A stretch of 64,000 nucleotides of DNA. It comes from Maniola hyperantus. Its lineage: Eukaryota; Arthropoda; Insecta; Lepidoptera; Nymphalidae. Below the pieces are notes generated by a model, which saw only the letters and a program-made list of their open reading frames with translations, had not been told where the DNA came from and did no database searches. How positions within the stretch are numbered: the stretch's first letter is position 1; each line of letters opens with the position of its first letter. Below, piece after piece: positions 11,128 through 24,255 of the stretch. The stretch is taken from NCBI RefSeq assembly GCF_902806685.2, contig NC_048537.1:13042720-13106719 (forward strand). The letters run 5' to 3'. The position numbers and the translations under genes were made by a program.

Positions 11128-11364
11128 AGATATATAAAGGAAAAGGTGACTGATTGACTGACTGACTGACTGCCTGACTGATCTATCAACGCACCGCTCA
11201 AAACTACCTGGACCGAATCGGGCTGAAATTTGGCATGCATATAGCTATTGTGACGTAGGCATCCGCTAAGAAAGGATTTTAGAAAATTCAACCCCTAAGG
11301 GGGTGTAATAGGGGTTCGAAATTTGTGTAGTTCACGCGGACGAAGTCGCGAGCATAAGCTAGTT
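11128..11364 (-). repeat. Same family, copy 2
   Basis: Reverse orientation; TTTAGATATATAAAGGAAAA, (GACT)n, then TTCACGCGGACGAAGTCGCG and AGCATAAGCTAGTT. A full-length copy. Confidence 0.8.
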
Positions 11365-11499
11365 GGATATAAAATACATATGTTACGTTGAGAATGTTAA
11401 AAATCGAAGATAAGTTAGGTAAATCTTGCAAAATAATAAATACCTGCTGCTATGAAATACTTACCTAGTCGGTAGGTACGAGGTAGTCACCGCAAAAGG

Positions 11500-13180
11500 C
11501 TGGGTAACCGTGTGACGGTGCGAAAGGGGAAAATTTATTTTCATATCCGTCTAAACGAGCGCTTTCATAACCACCAAAGGATTTTCACGGAACTGTTATG
11601 TTAAACACGAGTAGAGAGCGACGCAATTGTTTTCCCCTCCCGAGCTCCTAACATTTGCCTGTCATCGAAACCCTACCCTTTGAAGTAAACAAAAGTATAG
11701 TGACATAAAATGTTTTATCGTCGCTTCGTCATTTCGTGGCGAAGTGCGAGCCCTTTAAAGTCCTGGACAGACGCAAAGCGTAGGGCAGTCTGGGCAGTCA
11801 AAGTGTGCTTTATAGTTCTCAACTTTAAACTTAACGCTATACTAAGCTGCCGATCTTATCGCATCCCTGAGATCCGCATCACTGAGCTCTCGCGTCAAGT
11901 CGTCACAACCCCTCCCGTCCCACTACCGCAGGAACCTACTCAGTTATGCGTTATGCTTTTAACTTAAATTGATTTTTCTTCTCGCGCTGATTGTCAGCGC
12001 TGGCGATCTAGTGCCAACCAGTCAGCTTATTTAGGAAGCTTCATAGACATACGAGTACATGGCCCGTACCTATACGGCCTATACCATAGATACCCATCGG
12101 CACTGACGATCAGCGTGAGATAAAAAACTGCCTCCGGCCTTTTTCCCGCGCTGCTGTATGAAAGTATCCATGCCGCTCACCAGCCTCCGTCGCTAGCATT
12201 TTTTATATGCAGCACATGTAAACGAGTATTAGTTGTAATAAAGCACCATTGTCAGTCGTCACACTACGGAGCATAATGTTATGTAGACATCTCGCGACAC
12301 TATGCAACGGTAGTAGTGCAACTCCTTCACGCGCTGCTCAATGGGAACTTGGACGCCTCCATATATTGCAGTTCTCATTTATTGACTACAGCGTAAAATA
12401 TTCACTATAAGGGCGATCACGCACTCATCAGATCCGAATCCGTGAAAATATGGATATAAAAAATGTCTAAGTCATATTATGTCATAAGCTACCATGCAAA
12501 TAGTTCTATGAAAACTTCGGAACGTATTTCCACGGACTCGGATCGGATGAATGCGTATGAATACCTACCTACGGCGGTTGCCGTAAGTTTAACAAAACAA
12601 GGTAAACAGATTACTAACTCCATCCATTCCTTGTGTTAAAAGTACAAAGTCAAGGAGCCGCGTTTCGTCGCGCGTTATGTCTAACCCTGCCTTTAAAAGT
12701 GGGAAGTTGTGGGAACCCACAGTGATAAATACTGTTTACAGCGGACGACCCTTCAACTTTGGGGTATATGTAGTAATACTACCATTTTTTCTTTTGTTTT
12801 AGATTATTTTCAACGTACACTTACATTAAAAATTTATACTGTAGACTTTCGCTGAGTGGCCATTCTTTGGATATGACTAAGTGAATGAAGTTTCAAGATC
12901 CCTTGATGATGTTTTCAATAACATGCAATGCGTTTCCAAAATGGAGAGATGACGGCTTGCACGTATCTGCTTGAATGGTGGCCCTGCCCCCAATGAGGAA
13001 ACAACACCCCCCTTACGAAAATTGGGTCACGGTATGGTAAAGAGGGTCCGATCGTACAACCCCAATATCTACAATAATATTTATGTTACAATAGGTAAGG
13101 CAATCTACATCGATATTCTTCATCGAAAGGCTTCTATTTAAAATAGGTTTGTCTTCACAATACCCTAAATAAAATTCACT
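11500..13180. other. No gene seen
   Basis: AT-rich with no repeat that I can name. An open frame at 11710-11967 on plus and an open stretch on minus at about 11465-11588 have no acceptable splice or domain support. Missing 5' exons of the minus-strand gene may lie in this or the following interval. Confidence 0.4.
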
Positions 13181-13191
13181 ACATTGTAAAC

Positions 13192-13412
13192 TAGCTTATG
13201 CTCGCGACTTCGTCCGGGTGGACTACACACATTCCAACCCCCTATTTCACCCCTTCGGGGTGACTTTTCAACACAATCCTTTCTTAGCTGGATACCTACG
13301 TCATAATAGCTATTCTACATAACCCCAAATTTCAGCCCGATCCGTCGAGTAGTTTGAGCTGAGCGTTGATAGATCAGTCAGTCAGTCACCTTGTCCTTTT
13401 ATATATTTAGAT
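13192..13412 (+). repeat. Same family, copy 3
   Basis: ACTAGCTTATGCTCGCGACT through TTCAGCCCGATCCGTCGAGT to CCTTTTATATATTTAGA. Full length. Confidence 0.8.
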
Positions 13413-14119
13413 TAAAGTCCCCCGGGCCCCCGCCGCGCTGAATTCGTGTTTACTCGGGCTAAGCTCAGAAACTAGTGTACGAGTTTTGATACGGTTTTCA
13501 TCAATAGAAAGAGAAATTATCTAAGAAGGTTATATATAGTTATAATTTATGAACATTTTGCGAAATTAAGCTAATGCCCGTATGATGATAATTTTGAATG
13601 AATTCAGAAAAACTTCCCATCTGAGCTTCCGTTGCGGCAATTCGTAAGTGCTATAGCCATGAATAATAGCTTATTGAGGCAAATACTTAGTAGTAATCAA
13701 AGCTTCATAATAATAACAGATTTAGTAAGTTCGTAAAAGCCAAATATAGTCACAATTACACTATTAAAATAAGTAGGTAAGTACAGTTGAAGAAAGCTTA
13801 GAACGATAGCTTTTATTATGTATTCCATTTCAAGCCAAGTACTTATAGCTATTATGAAAGAAAGACACAGACAATAATGCACAAAGTAAGGTAATACCCA
13901 TCAGCTTAATAAAGTCTGGAGCTCGGCTGGCGATAGCTCGCCCTATAAATATCTAGCTATCGACTAGGTTTAAACGAACAACACACTAGGGACATGTCGA
14001 GGCGATAAAAAGTTGCACTCTCTTATTTAAGGAAGAAAGATGGTTAAGTCGATTGGTGACATTGATTGCTAGAATTGGTGATGACTCCAATTAGGTGAAC
14101 AGACGACATGAAACAAGCC

Positions 14120-14240
14120 GCAAAGAGCCGCTGAATTCAGGCGGCCAAAGACCGTGGCGTGCAGAAGGCTCTACGAGAGACCTGTTTACAGCAAGCCGGT
14201 GGTCGCATATCTGTTGATGATGATGATGATGATGATCGCA
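14120..14240 (+). repeat. Probable 3' end of a LINE
   Basis: GAATTCAGGCGGCCAAAGAC, GTGGCGTGCAGAAGGCTCTA, GACCTGTTTACAGCAAGCC, then (GATGAT)n. This order, a decayed coding end followed by a GAT-type tail, is typical of RTE-like LINE ends. The family assignment is from memory. Confidence 0.4.
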
Positions 14241-14399
14241 ATTATTGTCGAAATTGGCTAAATTTAGATAATTCCTGCCGCGTCTACAATCGTCTAAGTC
14301 ACTGTAGCTATCAAACTACAGCGCTAGGCCACAGCTGGCCACTCACTCATAGCCAGTCCAGTGAGGAGTGATAGGGCAGCGTTGAATTTTTCCCGTGGG

Positions 14400-17200
14400 T
14401 TAAGCTTCGGCAAGGGCTTGGGCACTTTTAGGCTAAACTTACACTTGAGGTTATAGGTACTTTAGAGCCGATGATGACAGTGCAAATCAGCCTGTATATA
14501 GCTGTTGCGTTCAACATAAAAATGTAATGTAATTAGCATAGCAATACTGCCAGGCCCCTCTCTCTTCCTCTCCGCTCCGAGCACGGTATTGTGCGGACGT
14601 TTGTTATTATTAAAGCGTGCACAAAATACAAAGTGCCTTTTTAACGAAGACCAGCCTTCGCATCTACCAAACAACCACAATTATATGGTCCATACAGTCC
14701 ATTCCGCTCAACAGCCTCAACTGGTGTGCAAATTTTCGAATGATCCGTATTCCGTTCCTATCTCCCACAGATAAGGGAATTAACTCATATGTGCCATCTC
14801 CTCACGTAGATGAAAGGCAAAAAGTCCCTAGTGTGTTCTTACACTAAACACGGCATTGTCCGCCCCAGTGTCGTGTTTCAAGAAAAACTGCCGATCGTAA
14901 AAGGGCTCCGTTTGAGATTCTCATTCCCATTTACAGCGAAGTCGACGGTAACGAACGCGACGAGCTTCGAAGCTATTGCTAATACTATTGACGTTGGTTT
15001 ATGAAACGGATAACGAATCGATCTTGTGGAACGCTGAATTTCAGAACAGCTTTCAGCGTACATTAGGTAGGTAGGCAATTATTATCTAGCTATAAGTAGC
15101 ATGATTGCTCAGATTATCTTTTTTGAAGGGGTAATTTATATAAATGAAACATTTAGGAACTTTGCTATGTGATAAAAATTTAAACATACCTATGATTTTT
15201 TAGAAGCGTATACTTAAGAAGGTTGAACCTAAGCGACTAAGTAAACTCCTGCAAAAAATAATAAGCCTATGGTTCCATATAGGCCTATCCATATTCCATA
15301 TATACATTTCCATATACATATTCCATATATATCCTATGGTGGATAGGTTGCTCTACCACCTTATATCATCTACTTCCCCTACCTAAGTTGAAATATTTTT
15401 TCCGGAAAAGGATGTAGGTAAACTGAGTTTAGCCATCTTAGTTAAATGTAGTATAAAGTATTATATCGGCATTTTGGCTGTGGTTCAAATTATGGATCGC
15501 TCTACTAAATTGTATAGTTAATAAATAGTAGGTACTAGGTAGGCTCCATTCCACCCATTTGCATCAATTTTGCTCTCAAAATAAACAGTCCTGATGGTAA
15601 AGCATTTTCTTTTCAGAAGTACTTACAATAATTCGCCAAACCAATAACAACAGAGTGAAGTGGTGGAAATCAGTACTCAATGTTTCGACGCCCTACGCCC
15701 TAACCCTAAATCGAATAGCTGTAGAAAAGACGAATACCCGCAAGGGTGCGACTCAGATTTAGCTAATATTCCCAATCCATTACCCGAACGCGATTCAACG
15801 ACTTGTAGTTTGTATTGGAATTTATCGAACCCTTGAATTATTCAGTAAGCAAATAATGATGCTTCATACTTTGCCTCAGTTTTGTCTAGGTTTACATCTG
15901 TTATATTTTAAATTTTTTACATTGACTGTTAAATATGTTTAAAAATTGTCAAAGCTTTTTTTACAGCTGATAAAAATGTCGAATCGAAGAAACCTTACCT
16001 ACATATTAGTTTCTAATTTGAAAAGTAACTTCATAAATAGCACTCACCTATAATAGTACACTGTGATACAAGGGTGGAAAGTAGGTTATTGCAAACGAGC
16101 TGACATTAACAAGCCCGAGCCGAAGGCGAGGGTTTTTAACTTTTTATGTTACGAGTTTGTATAATAAACTACACACCCGTGTATCACGCGACGTTTTTCA
16201 ATACAGTTGTGAAAAAAAACAAACCAAAGAATTAAATTTGTTTATTTCAACAGACATACACAAATAGAAAAATAACAAATATAATTAATTCTGATAACTA
16301 ATAATTGTTAACTCCCACTTAATTCACGAAAATAAGCTAACATACAAAGAAAGAGCCAAATAATTTCCCGCAAAGTCTTTGATATTATTAAAATATTAAA
16401 TTCTGCCAAAACTCAAAACCGAATAAAAAAATTAATAAAAGCCTTTTTAAAGATGCTGTTTTCCCTACTCATAAGTCATGGCGCAGAAAAAAGAGCTTTA
16501 ATCAGCTTAAGAAGAGCTTATAAGTACAAGAAACAATTTATTCAAAGTGGCTCATACAAGCAGGAATATTAATGAACCTTGGTACCTACCTACACCTGCA
16601 CGTAATATTATTAACATTAAAGCCTTGCGACATAACGTCGCTAAGCACCTAAGTAATAAGTACCAGTATTTACTTAGGCTCACGGAAACCGTGACAACCA
16701 CATTCTGAATCGTGTCCCGAAATAACACCACTTGACTCTGCACATAAAAATCGTCAGTAAAACTTTATGTGGGGCTCACAAAGCGTAACATAACGATCAT
16801 CGACTTAATAGTTGTCTGAATGATTGTTGATTACATCACAGTCGTTAGCGTTCACTTTTATTATCGTCACTAATACTTAAAGGGCTATTTCTTGATGTTA
16901 TAAATAGAATGGAGAATCTAGCATTATAGTCAGATACTCTTCCCAGTTCCCAAAACGAGTCCAAAATTTATTTTGAGAAGGTACCTACTTGTGTAGTTTT
17001 CAAAATAATAAAATCGCGGATTGGTACCAATAGCATGTCGTTATAAAATAGACAGTGGCCAAAACCTGGAGGTATACTATGATAATTATAAGTGTACTAT
17101 GATCAATGATCATAGTAAGTACCAGACGATAACAATTGATGGACAGTCGTTCTAGGTAGGTACTTCTTTTGTATGGTCTGCTTAGTGAACCTACCGAAAC
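14400..17200. other. No gene seen
   Basis: Contains short, unsupported open frames (14462-15078), CCATAT-type low-complexity DNA near 15280-15340, and the foldback repeat listed at 16060. No exon can be supported. Confidence 0.4.
16060..16205. mobile_element. Short foldback repeat
   Basis: ACACTGTGATACAAGGGTGG at the left faces CACACCCGTGTATCACGCGA at the right; centre CCCGAGCCGAAGGCGAGGG. Probably a MITE. Confidence 0.5.
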
Positions 17201-17457
17201 ATATACACTTTTTTTTTTTTTTTTTTTTATTGTTTTTTTGCAATCAACAGCGATATAACAAATAAATTTTACATAATAACAGACTGAAAATAAGGGCCAA
17301 ATAGGATTACAATTTTTTACAGATTATTAAATAGATATGAAATATAAGTATTTATAACAGTACGTTTGATAATTTAAACAGCTTTACAATAATATAATAA
17401 TATGAAAATATAAAAGTCAATTAACTAGTAAAATACCTAGTAGGTGATCACAACATA

Positions 17458-17530
17458 TGTATGTGTGTGGTGTATGTGTGAGTGTATGTGTGTCTGTGTG
17501 TGTGTGGGTGTGTGTTTGTGTGTGGGAGAG
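17458..17530. repeat. (TG)n-rich microsatellite
   Basis: Interrupted (TG)n run followed by a short (GA)n run. It lies in the same region as a poly(T) tract at 17211-17229, which may be the tail of a reverse-oriented retroposon. Confidence 0.85.
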
Positions 17531-18358
17531 AGAGTATGCGTGAGTGCGTGCTTGTGGGTTATGATATTATGCAGATTTATGTACTATTATAGATACTAGT
17601 AGAGTTCAAAGTTACAACCATTGTCCAAAGTTGAATAGTTTAAAACATGTTAAACTTTATACTTACTTCATAACATTTTAGTTTTAATTTTATATTTGTT
17701 ATTTTAGTTTTAATTTAGATTTAAATGTATTTTATAAACTTGTTAACCTAAAATAGATAGATTTATATTTCAATTCACTGGATTAAAAATAAAAATTATT
17801 TACAATTAAATTAAATCAAATTAAAAAAATTACTTTTATACTTAGATGTTTCTAGATACATTCAAAGTATAATACTTTTAATATTATAAAATGCGTCTTG
17901 TATTGGAATCCCCCTCACGTCGCAATGATGCAACGGATTGACATGATTTTTTTCTTGGATATATTATACTTAAAGATCTGCAAGACCTAGGCTACTTTTA
18001 TTCTGGAAATAAAGGAATTACCACGGTATTTTCAAAAAAATGAATCCACGCGAATGTAGTCGCGAGCATTACCTATCTATGTAGTTTCTAATAAAATAAC
18101 ATTTGTCAAATGCTGCAGGTCGCGTAGCATAAGCGTAAACACTCGTAACCTTTATAAATGTAGGTTAAACTGGCTTCATAAAGCTGCCCGTGGCCTACAT
18201 AGCTGTCAGCAAGAAATTATTACAGCTTAGTCGAACCCACTTACCCACTCCTACTTAACTTAATGTTAGATCAATTTTACTTACGTTCCACACCCGATTT
18301 CTGGTACGCATTTTGTAGGTACCTACTATTCAAGTATAAATCATAATCAGCAGAGCCT

Positions 18359-18402
18359 TGATTTTATTTTATTTTATTTTATTTTATTTTTATTTTATAG
18401 AG
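18359..18402. repeat. (ATTTT)n microsatellite
   Basis: About eight pentamer units of TTTTA, slightly interrupted. Confidence 0.85.
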
Positions 18403-18941
18403 ACAAACAGTTACAATTGATTGTAAGCTTTGTTGACAGCGGAGTTACGAACTTATATTTACGTACAAAAAAAAACCTGAAAAATCTGAGGAGAATAAAG
18501 AGAAAAGTTTACAATAAAAAATAAGAAGACCCTCTTTAAATACCGGGAACACGCTAGAGAAAAACGATTTATCCGAAATACAGATTCCCTAAATGTATAA
18601 AAGCTATAATCCCGTACCCTTGTTTACTTACAGTGGACATTTCCCTTGCAAACCCGATGATATAAGTAATATTATTCATACTCAACCCATACCCACTTCC
18701 AGGTTCTGCTTACGTAACATGCTGACGACGAATTCAATTTCGCTGTTATAGCTTTCCGAAGTTATATGCAAAATCTGAGCAAATACGGAATCAAGATTTG
18801 TATTCGACGACGGGACGACGAGAGGCTTAATTATCTATTTCCTAACTGAATTGGCCCAAAAGCTATGAAATAAATAATTTGGTTAACATAAATTTGTGAA
18901 ATAATTTGCCTACTTGGACAATCATAATTAGGTAAGTAAAA

Positions 18942-19230
18942 TCATCATCATCATCATCAACAACAACCCATCGTTGCATCGCATACTGAGACAGGTTCTC
19001 GGAATGAGCATATTTAGCCATAGTCCGTTACGCTAACCAATTGGGGATCGGCAGACTTCGTACACTATTGAGAAATAATGGAGAACTCTCAGGCATGCAA
19101 GTTTCCTCACGATGTTTTCCTTCACCGTTAAAGCAAAATGATCATAAATCTGAAAAGTTAGAGTTCGAACCCCGGACCCACCGAATAGGAGGCCGATGTC
19201 TTAACCACTAGGTAATCAGCGCTTTTATTT
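18942..19230 (-). repeat. SINE, reverse orientation
   Basis: Starts with (CAT)n at the plus-left end, then AGTTTCCTCACGATGTTTTC and AGTTCGAACCCCGGACCCAC (box B on minus), ending GATGTCTTAACCACTAGGTA (box A on minus). Confidence 0.75.
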
Positions 19231-19804
19231 AAAGTTTAAACTCGACTAATGTTCCCCTTTCCCCCTCCAACTAAGCTTGTTAATTACTAGAAGTGGATAT
19301 ACAACCATAGTTCAATGAGATATATTAATTGATCAGAGACAACTTGCCCCTTCGATTTCAGTATTCAATCCATCAACTAAATCGCTGAGCTATTTTAATA
19401 ATACAGTTTATTTACCATTCAAAATAAATTTCTTGTTTTTAATAACATATAAAGGCAATTCAGGACGACAGCGAATTTAAAATATCTAGTAATTTCCTTA
19501 CTGGATTAGAGCCAAAACTGATTAAGTAAGAGCATAATAATATAGTAGCATGCTTAGTATTATTACGGTATGAACGCAGAGGTACAATTTTGTCGTCTAA
19601 TCAATTTTTCTTTTAGTGTATCCTGCAAGAACTTTATCCTGCTCGTTTATTCAACAGACGTTTTCATTCTGTTAAGAGTTAACTACATAGATATTTAAAT
19701 TGAAATTTCTCCCGACAAAGTTTCTCTACAAACTGACTGACTACAAAGGATCGTTGCAATGCGCTACGAAAATACTTTTATCTACAACAGTTAGACTGAA
19801 AACT

Positions 19805-20100
19805 ATAAAAAGGAACCCTTATAGAATCACTTCGTTTTCTGTCTGTCTGTCTGTTTGTCTGTCTGTCAAGAAACCTATGGGGTACTTCCGGTTGACCTAG
19901 AATCAAGCAAATTTAGCAGGTAGGTAGGTCTAGCACACGTAAAGGAAAAACCCACAGATTAGAGAAACTAAAGGGAAAACCCCAATCCGTAAATTTTTCA
20001 AAAAAAATAATATCTCTTCATGAACAAATAATTAATATTTTTTACTTTCAAAGTATGATTACTATACCAAATGGGGTAGTATGAAAGAGGCTTTACCTGC
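19805..20100 (+). repeat. GGAACCCTTATAGG dispersed repeat
   Basis: AGGAACCCTTATAGAATCAC, a (GTCT)n run, AAGAAACCTATGGGGTACTT, then GGTAGTATGAAAGAGGCTTT. Same family as 27158-27530. Confidence 0.7.
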
Positions 20101-20181
20101 ACATTCTAATACAGAATTTTATCAGAGGGCACGACAGTGCCACCAAGACGAGCCAAACCAAAGGAGGGGGGCACTACGTAC

Positions 20182-20266
20182 CTCGAAGCGTTTCGTCGTA
20201 TTTTCGAGCAGCTTTTGGTTCGCCAGCTTCTCATATTCACCTCGGACGCATCCAGTATTTGTGCAT
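20182..20266 (-). CDS. Candidate exon, charged helix
   Basis: A possible minus-strand exon: acceptor TTAATTGTAG|ATGC, donor TTCGAG|GTACGT. In the frame entered in phase 2 it reads CTNTGCVRGEYEKLANQKLL then ENTTKRFE, a plausible charged helix, leaving in phase 0. It would join in phase to the candidate first exon at 21796. It does not fit directly onto the exon at 10271, so at least one more exon would be needed. Confidence 0.35.
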
Positions 20267-20369
20267 CTACAATTAATATACTTACTTACGTTATAGCAAT
20301 AGGTAAGTACCAAACAAAAAATAATTTGGAGACAGTAGTTTACTGTAAACTTCCGTTCAAGTTTTAATT

Positions 20370-21780
20370 TTCCAGTGCAAAATGAAATTCATCGTCGCAA
20401 GACGGAACTAATTGCAAGCATTTTCCAGGAAGTTTGTGTTCGCAGAAGCGCCTTGCAGTTTTATAAAAAGAAAAAAAAGAACAAAGATTGATCTCAACTC
20501 TAGAACCCAAATGAGCAGTCTGTAAAACTTTTGTATTTTTACTCTGCCCAGTTTTTTAAAGTTTAATTTGTATTATTGTAAGCTTCACTGAGTGAGTTAG
20601 TGAGTATTGGCACTTGGCCTGCCAAGTGCTAATTATCAATCGATTATCAATTTCGGTTGTAAAAGGTTAAGGAAACTTTAAGGAAAGTTTTGAGATAGGT
20701 ATAGGACATATAAAACGTGAAGTTTTAATTTAAAAAAACTACAGAGTGGAATACTTCTGTACATAATATAATTATTCTGTAAAAAGCGGACTTGCAAGCA
20801 TTTGTAATGAATAGCAATTTGAAGTCAGTTGGTCAGGAGTTCCTATACAAAATGTAAGTATCTCAATTTTAATTCAAGTTTTACTTCTTTTAAATACGTG
20901 TTTTGACACAGATCCTGGGGCTAATTGCTAGCGTTTTGACTGCAACCTGCTTACAGTCACCTCTCAAACGTGAAAGAAACAAAAATACTGAAAAGATTCT
21001 TTCTAACAGCCTCAGGCAATTACGTGCAATTCTAAAAGGCGACCTAAATGAGTAAGTAGTCGGGATTCAAAATACGTAAAGTATTTGCAAGAATTTCAAT
21101 TCATTTTCGAGATGTGTAGGCTTAAAGGCAAGAATACCTACCTACCAACTAAAGCTTATTAAGTACACTTACCTATAATATAATTTTATTACATAAGAAG
21201 AATTTTTATTTTTATTATAAAATATAGGAATTCGCATGCGCTACTTAATAATGATTAATATTCTAATAAACAGAAAGAAGGAATCAATCGCTTTTCTTTT
21301 GTTACTTTAAGGATTTTTTTAAAGGAATATTCGTATGGTAATTTTAAGAATTACTGTACATAATAATTCATTGATGTATTTTATTTTATTTCAGCATTTT
21401 ATATCTTTATGTAGTTTATATTAAATTACCGGTATTAAAATTGTACAGGTAATATAAGTGTATGTATCCGCAACAGAAAAAAATGCTGGTGAAGATACCG
21501 CTGTGAACTGAATGACTCTAAGTGTCCTCATAAATCCTTCAGCGTTTTGTACAAATCCAAATTTAGCACAACCCTTCACAATACCTCTCTTGGAAACCTC
21601 TCACAGGGGCAGTGGGCTATCGAACGAACCGTTCATTTGTGAGTGCGTCAAAAGCCTACCGAATATAGATCCACGTGCGGAAATCAGCGCTTCCGGGTCG
21701 CGAATTAAATAATTTCATGAATTAAAAACGTATTTTTATTAAAGGTTATAGATTGTTTTAGTTAAATAAGATGTTTAGGT
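20370..21780. other. No gene seen
   Basis: AT-rich interval between the two candidate exons of the minus-strand gene. Nothing is recognised. Confidence 0.45.
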
Positions 21781-21795
21781 TTACTTACAAGGGCG

Positions 21796-21997
21796 CACGC
21801 TGGGATGCAAGACGAGGGTGCAAGCGTATGGAATGCGGACGCATGCCGGCGCAAAGCGGCGACACGCGGCGGCCGCCGGCTCAGTACTAACGCACGCACG
21901 CGCCACGCGCGTCGACTGGCGGTGTCGCCCGCCCTACACAGCTACGACGCCACGCGCTACTCGGCTACGGGCTACGGAGGGCGGGATTACACCAACA
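21796..21997 (-). other. GC/CpG-rich candidate first exon or promoter
   Basis: A sharply GC- and CpG-rich block of about 200 bp in AT-rich DNA. On the minus strand it ends GCGCCCTT|GTAAGTAAAC, a near-ideal donor. It contains an ATG (minus, near 21846) giving MRPHSIRLHPRLASQRAPL up to that donor in phase 2. It could be the 5' exon and promoter of the minus-strand gene whose 3' exons end at 2410. An alternative is a plus-strand reading ending HSYDATRYSATGYGGRDY and a stop, with an acceptor-like TTACTTACAAG before it. I cannot decide between them. Confidence 0.35.
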
Positions 21998-22206
21998 TGG
22001 AATAAAAATCTGAAAATTATTTTAAAACTCTCACAATATTATAAACCTATAATATCAAGATCTATGCTCAGTCTAAGTCAAGATCAGTTTAGCGGCTGAG
22101 CCGTAAAAATAACAAACACAAAGACAGACAGCGTTACTTTTGCATTTATAATATACTAGCTCCATTATATAATATTATAATGGTGCTTTATGTTAGGAAT
22201 AAAATA

Positions 22207-22415
22207 GCTTAATCCCGCGACTTCGTCAGCGTCGACTACACAAATTTCAAATTCCTGTTTTACTCCTTTTAGGGATCGAATTTTCAAGAATCCTTTCTTG
22301 TCATAATAGCAATCTACGTGCCAAATTTCAGCCCGATCCGTCAAGTAGTTTGAGCTGTGCGTTGATAGATCAGTCAGTCAGTCAGTCAGTCAGGTTTTCC
22401 TTTTATATATTTAGA
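22207..22415 (+). repeat. Same family, copy 4
   Basis: CGCGACTTCGTCAGCGTCGA through GTTGATAGATCAGTCAGTCA to TTTTATATATTTAGA. Confidence 0.78.
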
Positions 22416-22419
22416 AGAA

Positions 22420-23850
22420 GAAAAAGTATCTTTACAATTTACATTGTGTATATGTACAACTTTTAAGTATGGCGGTTTTGTAAGGATCTTTTTACATACA
22501 AATCAAGACAATGAGAGAGATCCATAATCGATAATGTTACACAAATCTCACTTTTTATCTGTAAAAAGAAACTGTAAACACAAGTTCGGTGTGATTGTGG
22601 CCTCCGATGCCGTCGCTCAAGCCTCGTGGCGGCGATTACATTAATGTCGGGGGTAGATTTGACAATAAAAATAAACGGTTATCCACTGCTGCCTCGACAA
22701 AAACTCCAAAACGATTCCTGCTAGGAATATTTACAAAATTGTTTAACTGACTATACACTAGCTAAAATGCCCCAGCTTCGCACGGGTAGCATTAATAGTT
22801 TTGATCAGAGACTTTATTTGATTTACTCCTCGCCGGTGGTTTTGACCACTAGGTGTACCAGTGTACATGAAAATTCTATGCTATCAATATACATATGTAT
22901 GTATGATATATACTTATGTCTCACTGCCCGTCCATCAAAAGCTTTTAGCTATTGAGGGTGCGATGTAAACACAGAAGAAAGAAAAGTAAACAAAGGAATA
23001 TGATATCAACTTTTATGGCTAATATTCGTATTAGGTTAAGTTTAAATATCTTCAGAGTACTGATAGGTTAATTATTTGCTATGCTTTTTTGCTATTATTT
23101 TTTGTCACACTCAAACCATTATGTATATACAGGGTGTAACCAGAACGCTAGCAAAAACGAAGATAGGTGATAGTACTGATGATTACTGATAGGTACGATA
23201 CCACTAAAAAATACGATAAAAATAAAAATAAAATCCTATATTTTGTAGAAGTTCACGATACTTATATTGTAAATAAAACATTATTTTTCTAAGTAGGTAT
23301 AAGTTTTTAGTCAATAAATAGCAATTCTTGCTACAAAATCAAGGACTTTTGATATTATAATAATAAAAAACATGGTCATTGCAAAAATTGTAAAACTAAA
23401 TAGGAGGTACTAAGCATGATTCAAAATCAAACCCAACCGATTGGTAAGCTCTACGATCTAACTATCTATTGAGTTTAAAAAGTAATCTATTCTGTATCTA
23501 CCTACTTTTTACTCTTTTGTCTAGTCGCCAACTCTAAACCCTTAGTTTACTCTGATAAAGCGAATAGAAATTGATTTTCATTTTCACAAAATGAATCATG
23601 ATTCGCACTTCTGTAAAACGCCGCAATTTTCTCTAATAGGTGTAAAAGGCGTCAAAAGAGTCTTTGTTCATGGAAAATAATAGCGCCCACGTTTCATTTT
23701 TATGGACTAGCGAGATAATGGGTAAGTACGTTAAAGGGCAACTACCCTGGCAGCCGAGCTCTAAATAACTGAGCTTACTGACACAAATAGGTAGGTAACA
23801 CTCGGTTAGAAATGTTTTAGTGAAGTTGTCGATTTTAGAATATAATAGAA
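22420..23850. other. Intergenic, between the minus-strand gene and Shc
   Basis: No exon. A CAGGGTGTAACCAGAACGCT sequence at about 23131 recurs at 37820, so it is the edge of a dispersed element. Otherwise unassigned. Confidence 0.45.
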
Positions 23851-23852
23851 CT

Positions 23853-24062
23853 AGCTGATGCCCGCGACTTCGTCCGCGTGGAATTAGGTTTTTAAAATCC
23901 CGTGGGAACTCTTTGATTTTCCGGGATAAAAAGTATACTATGTCACTCTCTTTATACCTATATACCCATGCAAAAAATCACGTCAATCCGTTGCGCCGTT
24001 GCGACGTGATTGAAGGACAAACCAACGAACAAACACACTTTTGCATTTATAATAAGGGTACT
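23853..24062 (+). repeat. AGCTGATGCCCGCGACTTCG dispersed repeat, copy 1
   Basis: Starts ACTAGCTGATGCCCGCGACT, with TTCCGGGATAAAAAGTA and TTGCGACGTGATTGAAGGAC, and ends CATTTATAATAAGGGTACTG. Other copies: 30479-30706, 51121-51303, a variant at 47350-47553, and fragments near 17905-18075, 28015-28095 and 58040-58205. Confidence 0.78.
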
Positions 24063-24130
24063 GATATATATTTATTCAAATAAACTTTTACAGGTGCGTT
24101 TGATTCGGCAAAATATTTTTTAAAATAAGA

Positions 24131-24255
24131 ATAGTGAGCAAATGAGCAGGCGGGTCACCTGATGTTAAGTGATTACCACCGCCCATGAATATTTTGGAGT
24201 ACCTACCAGATGAACCGCCAATGCGTTGCCGGCCTTTCAGGAATTTGTTGGTCCG
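24131..24255 (+). repeat. Same family, copy 2
   Basis: AGTGAGCAAATGAGCAGGCG to GTTGCCGGCCTTTCAGGAAT. Confidence 0.75.

Noticed and set aside
11465..11588. Minus-strand open stretch (about 40 codons) ending at ACTAG|GTAAGT
   Set aside because: The frame hits TAG exactly at the donor, no good acceptor was found, and its phase does not fit the exon at 10271.
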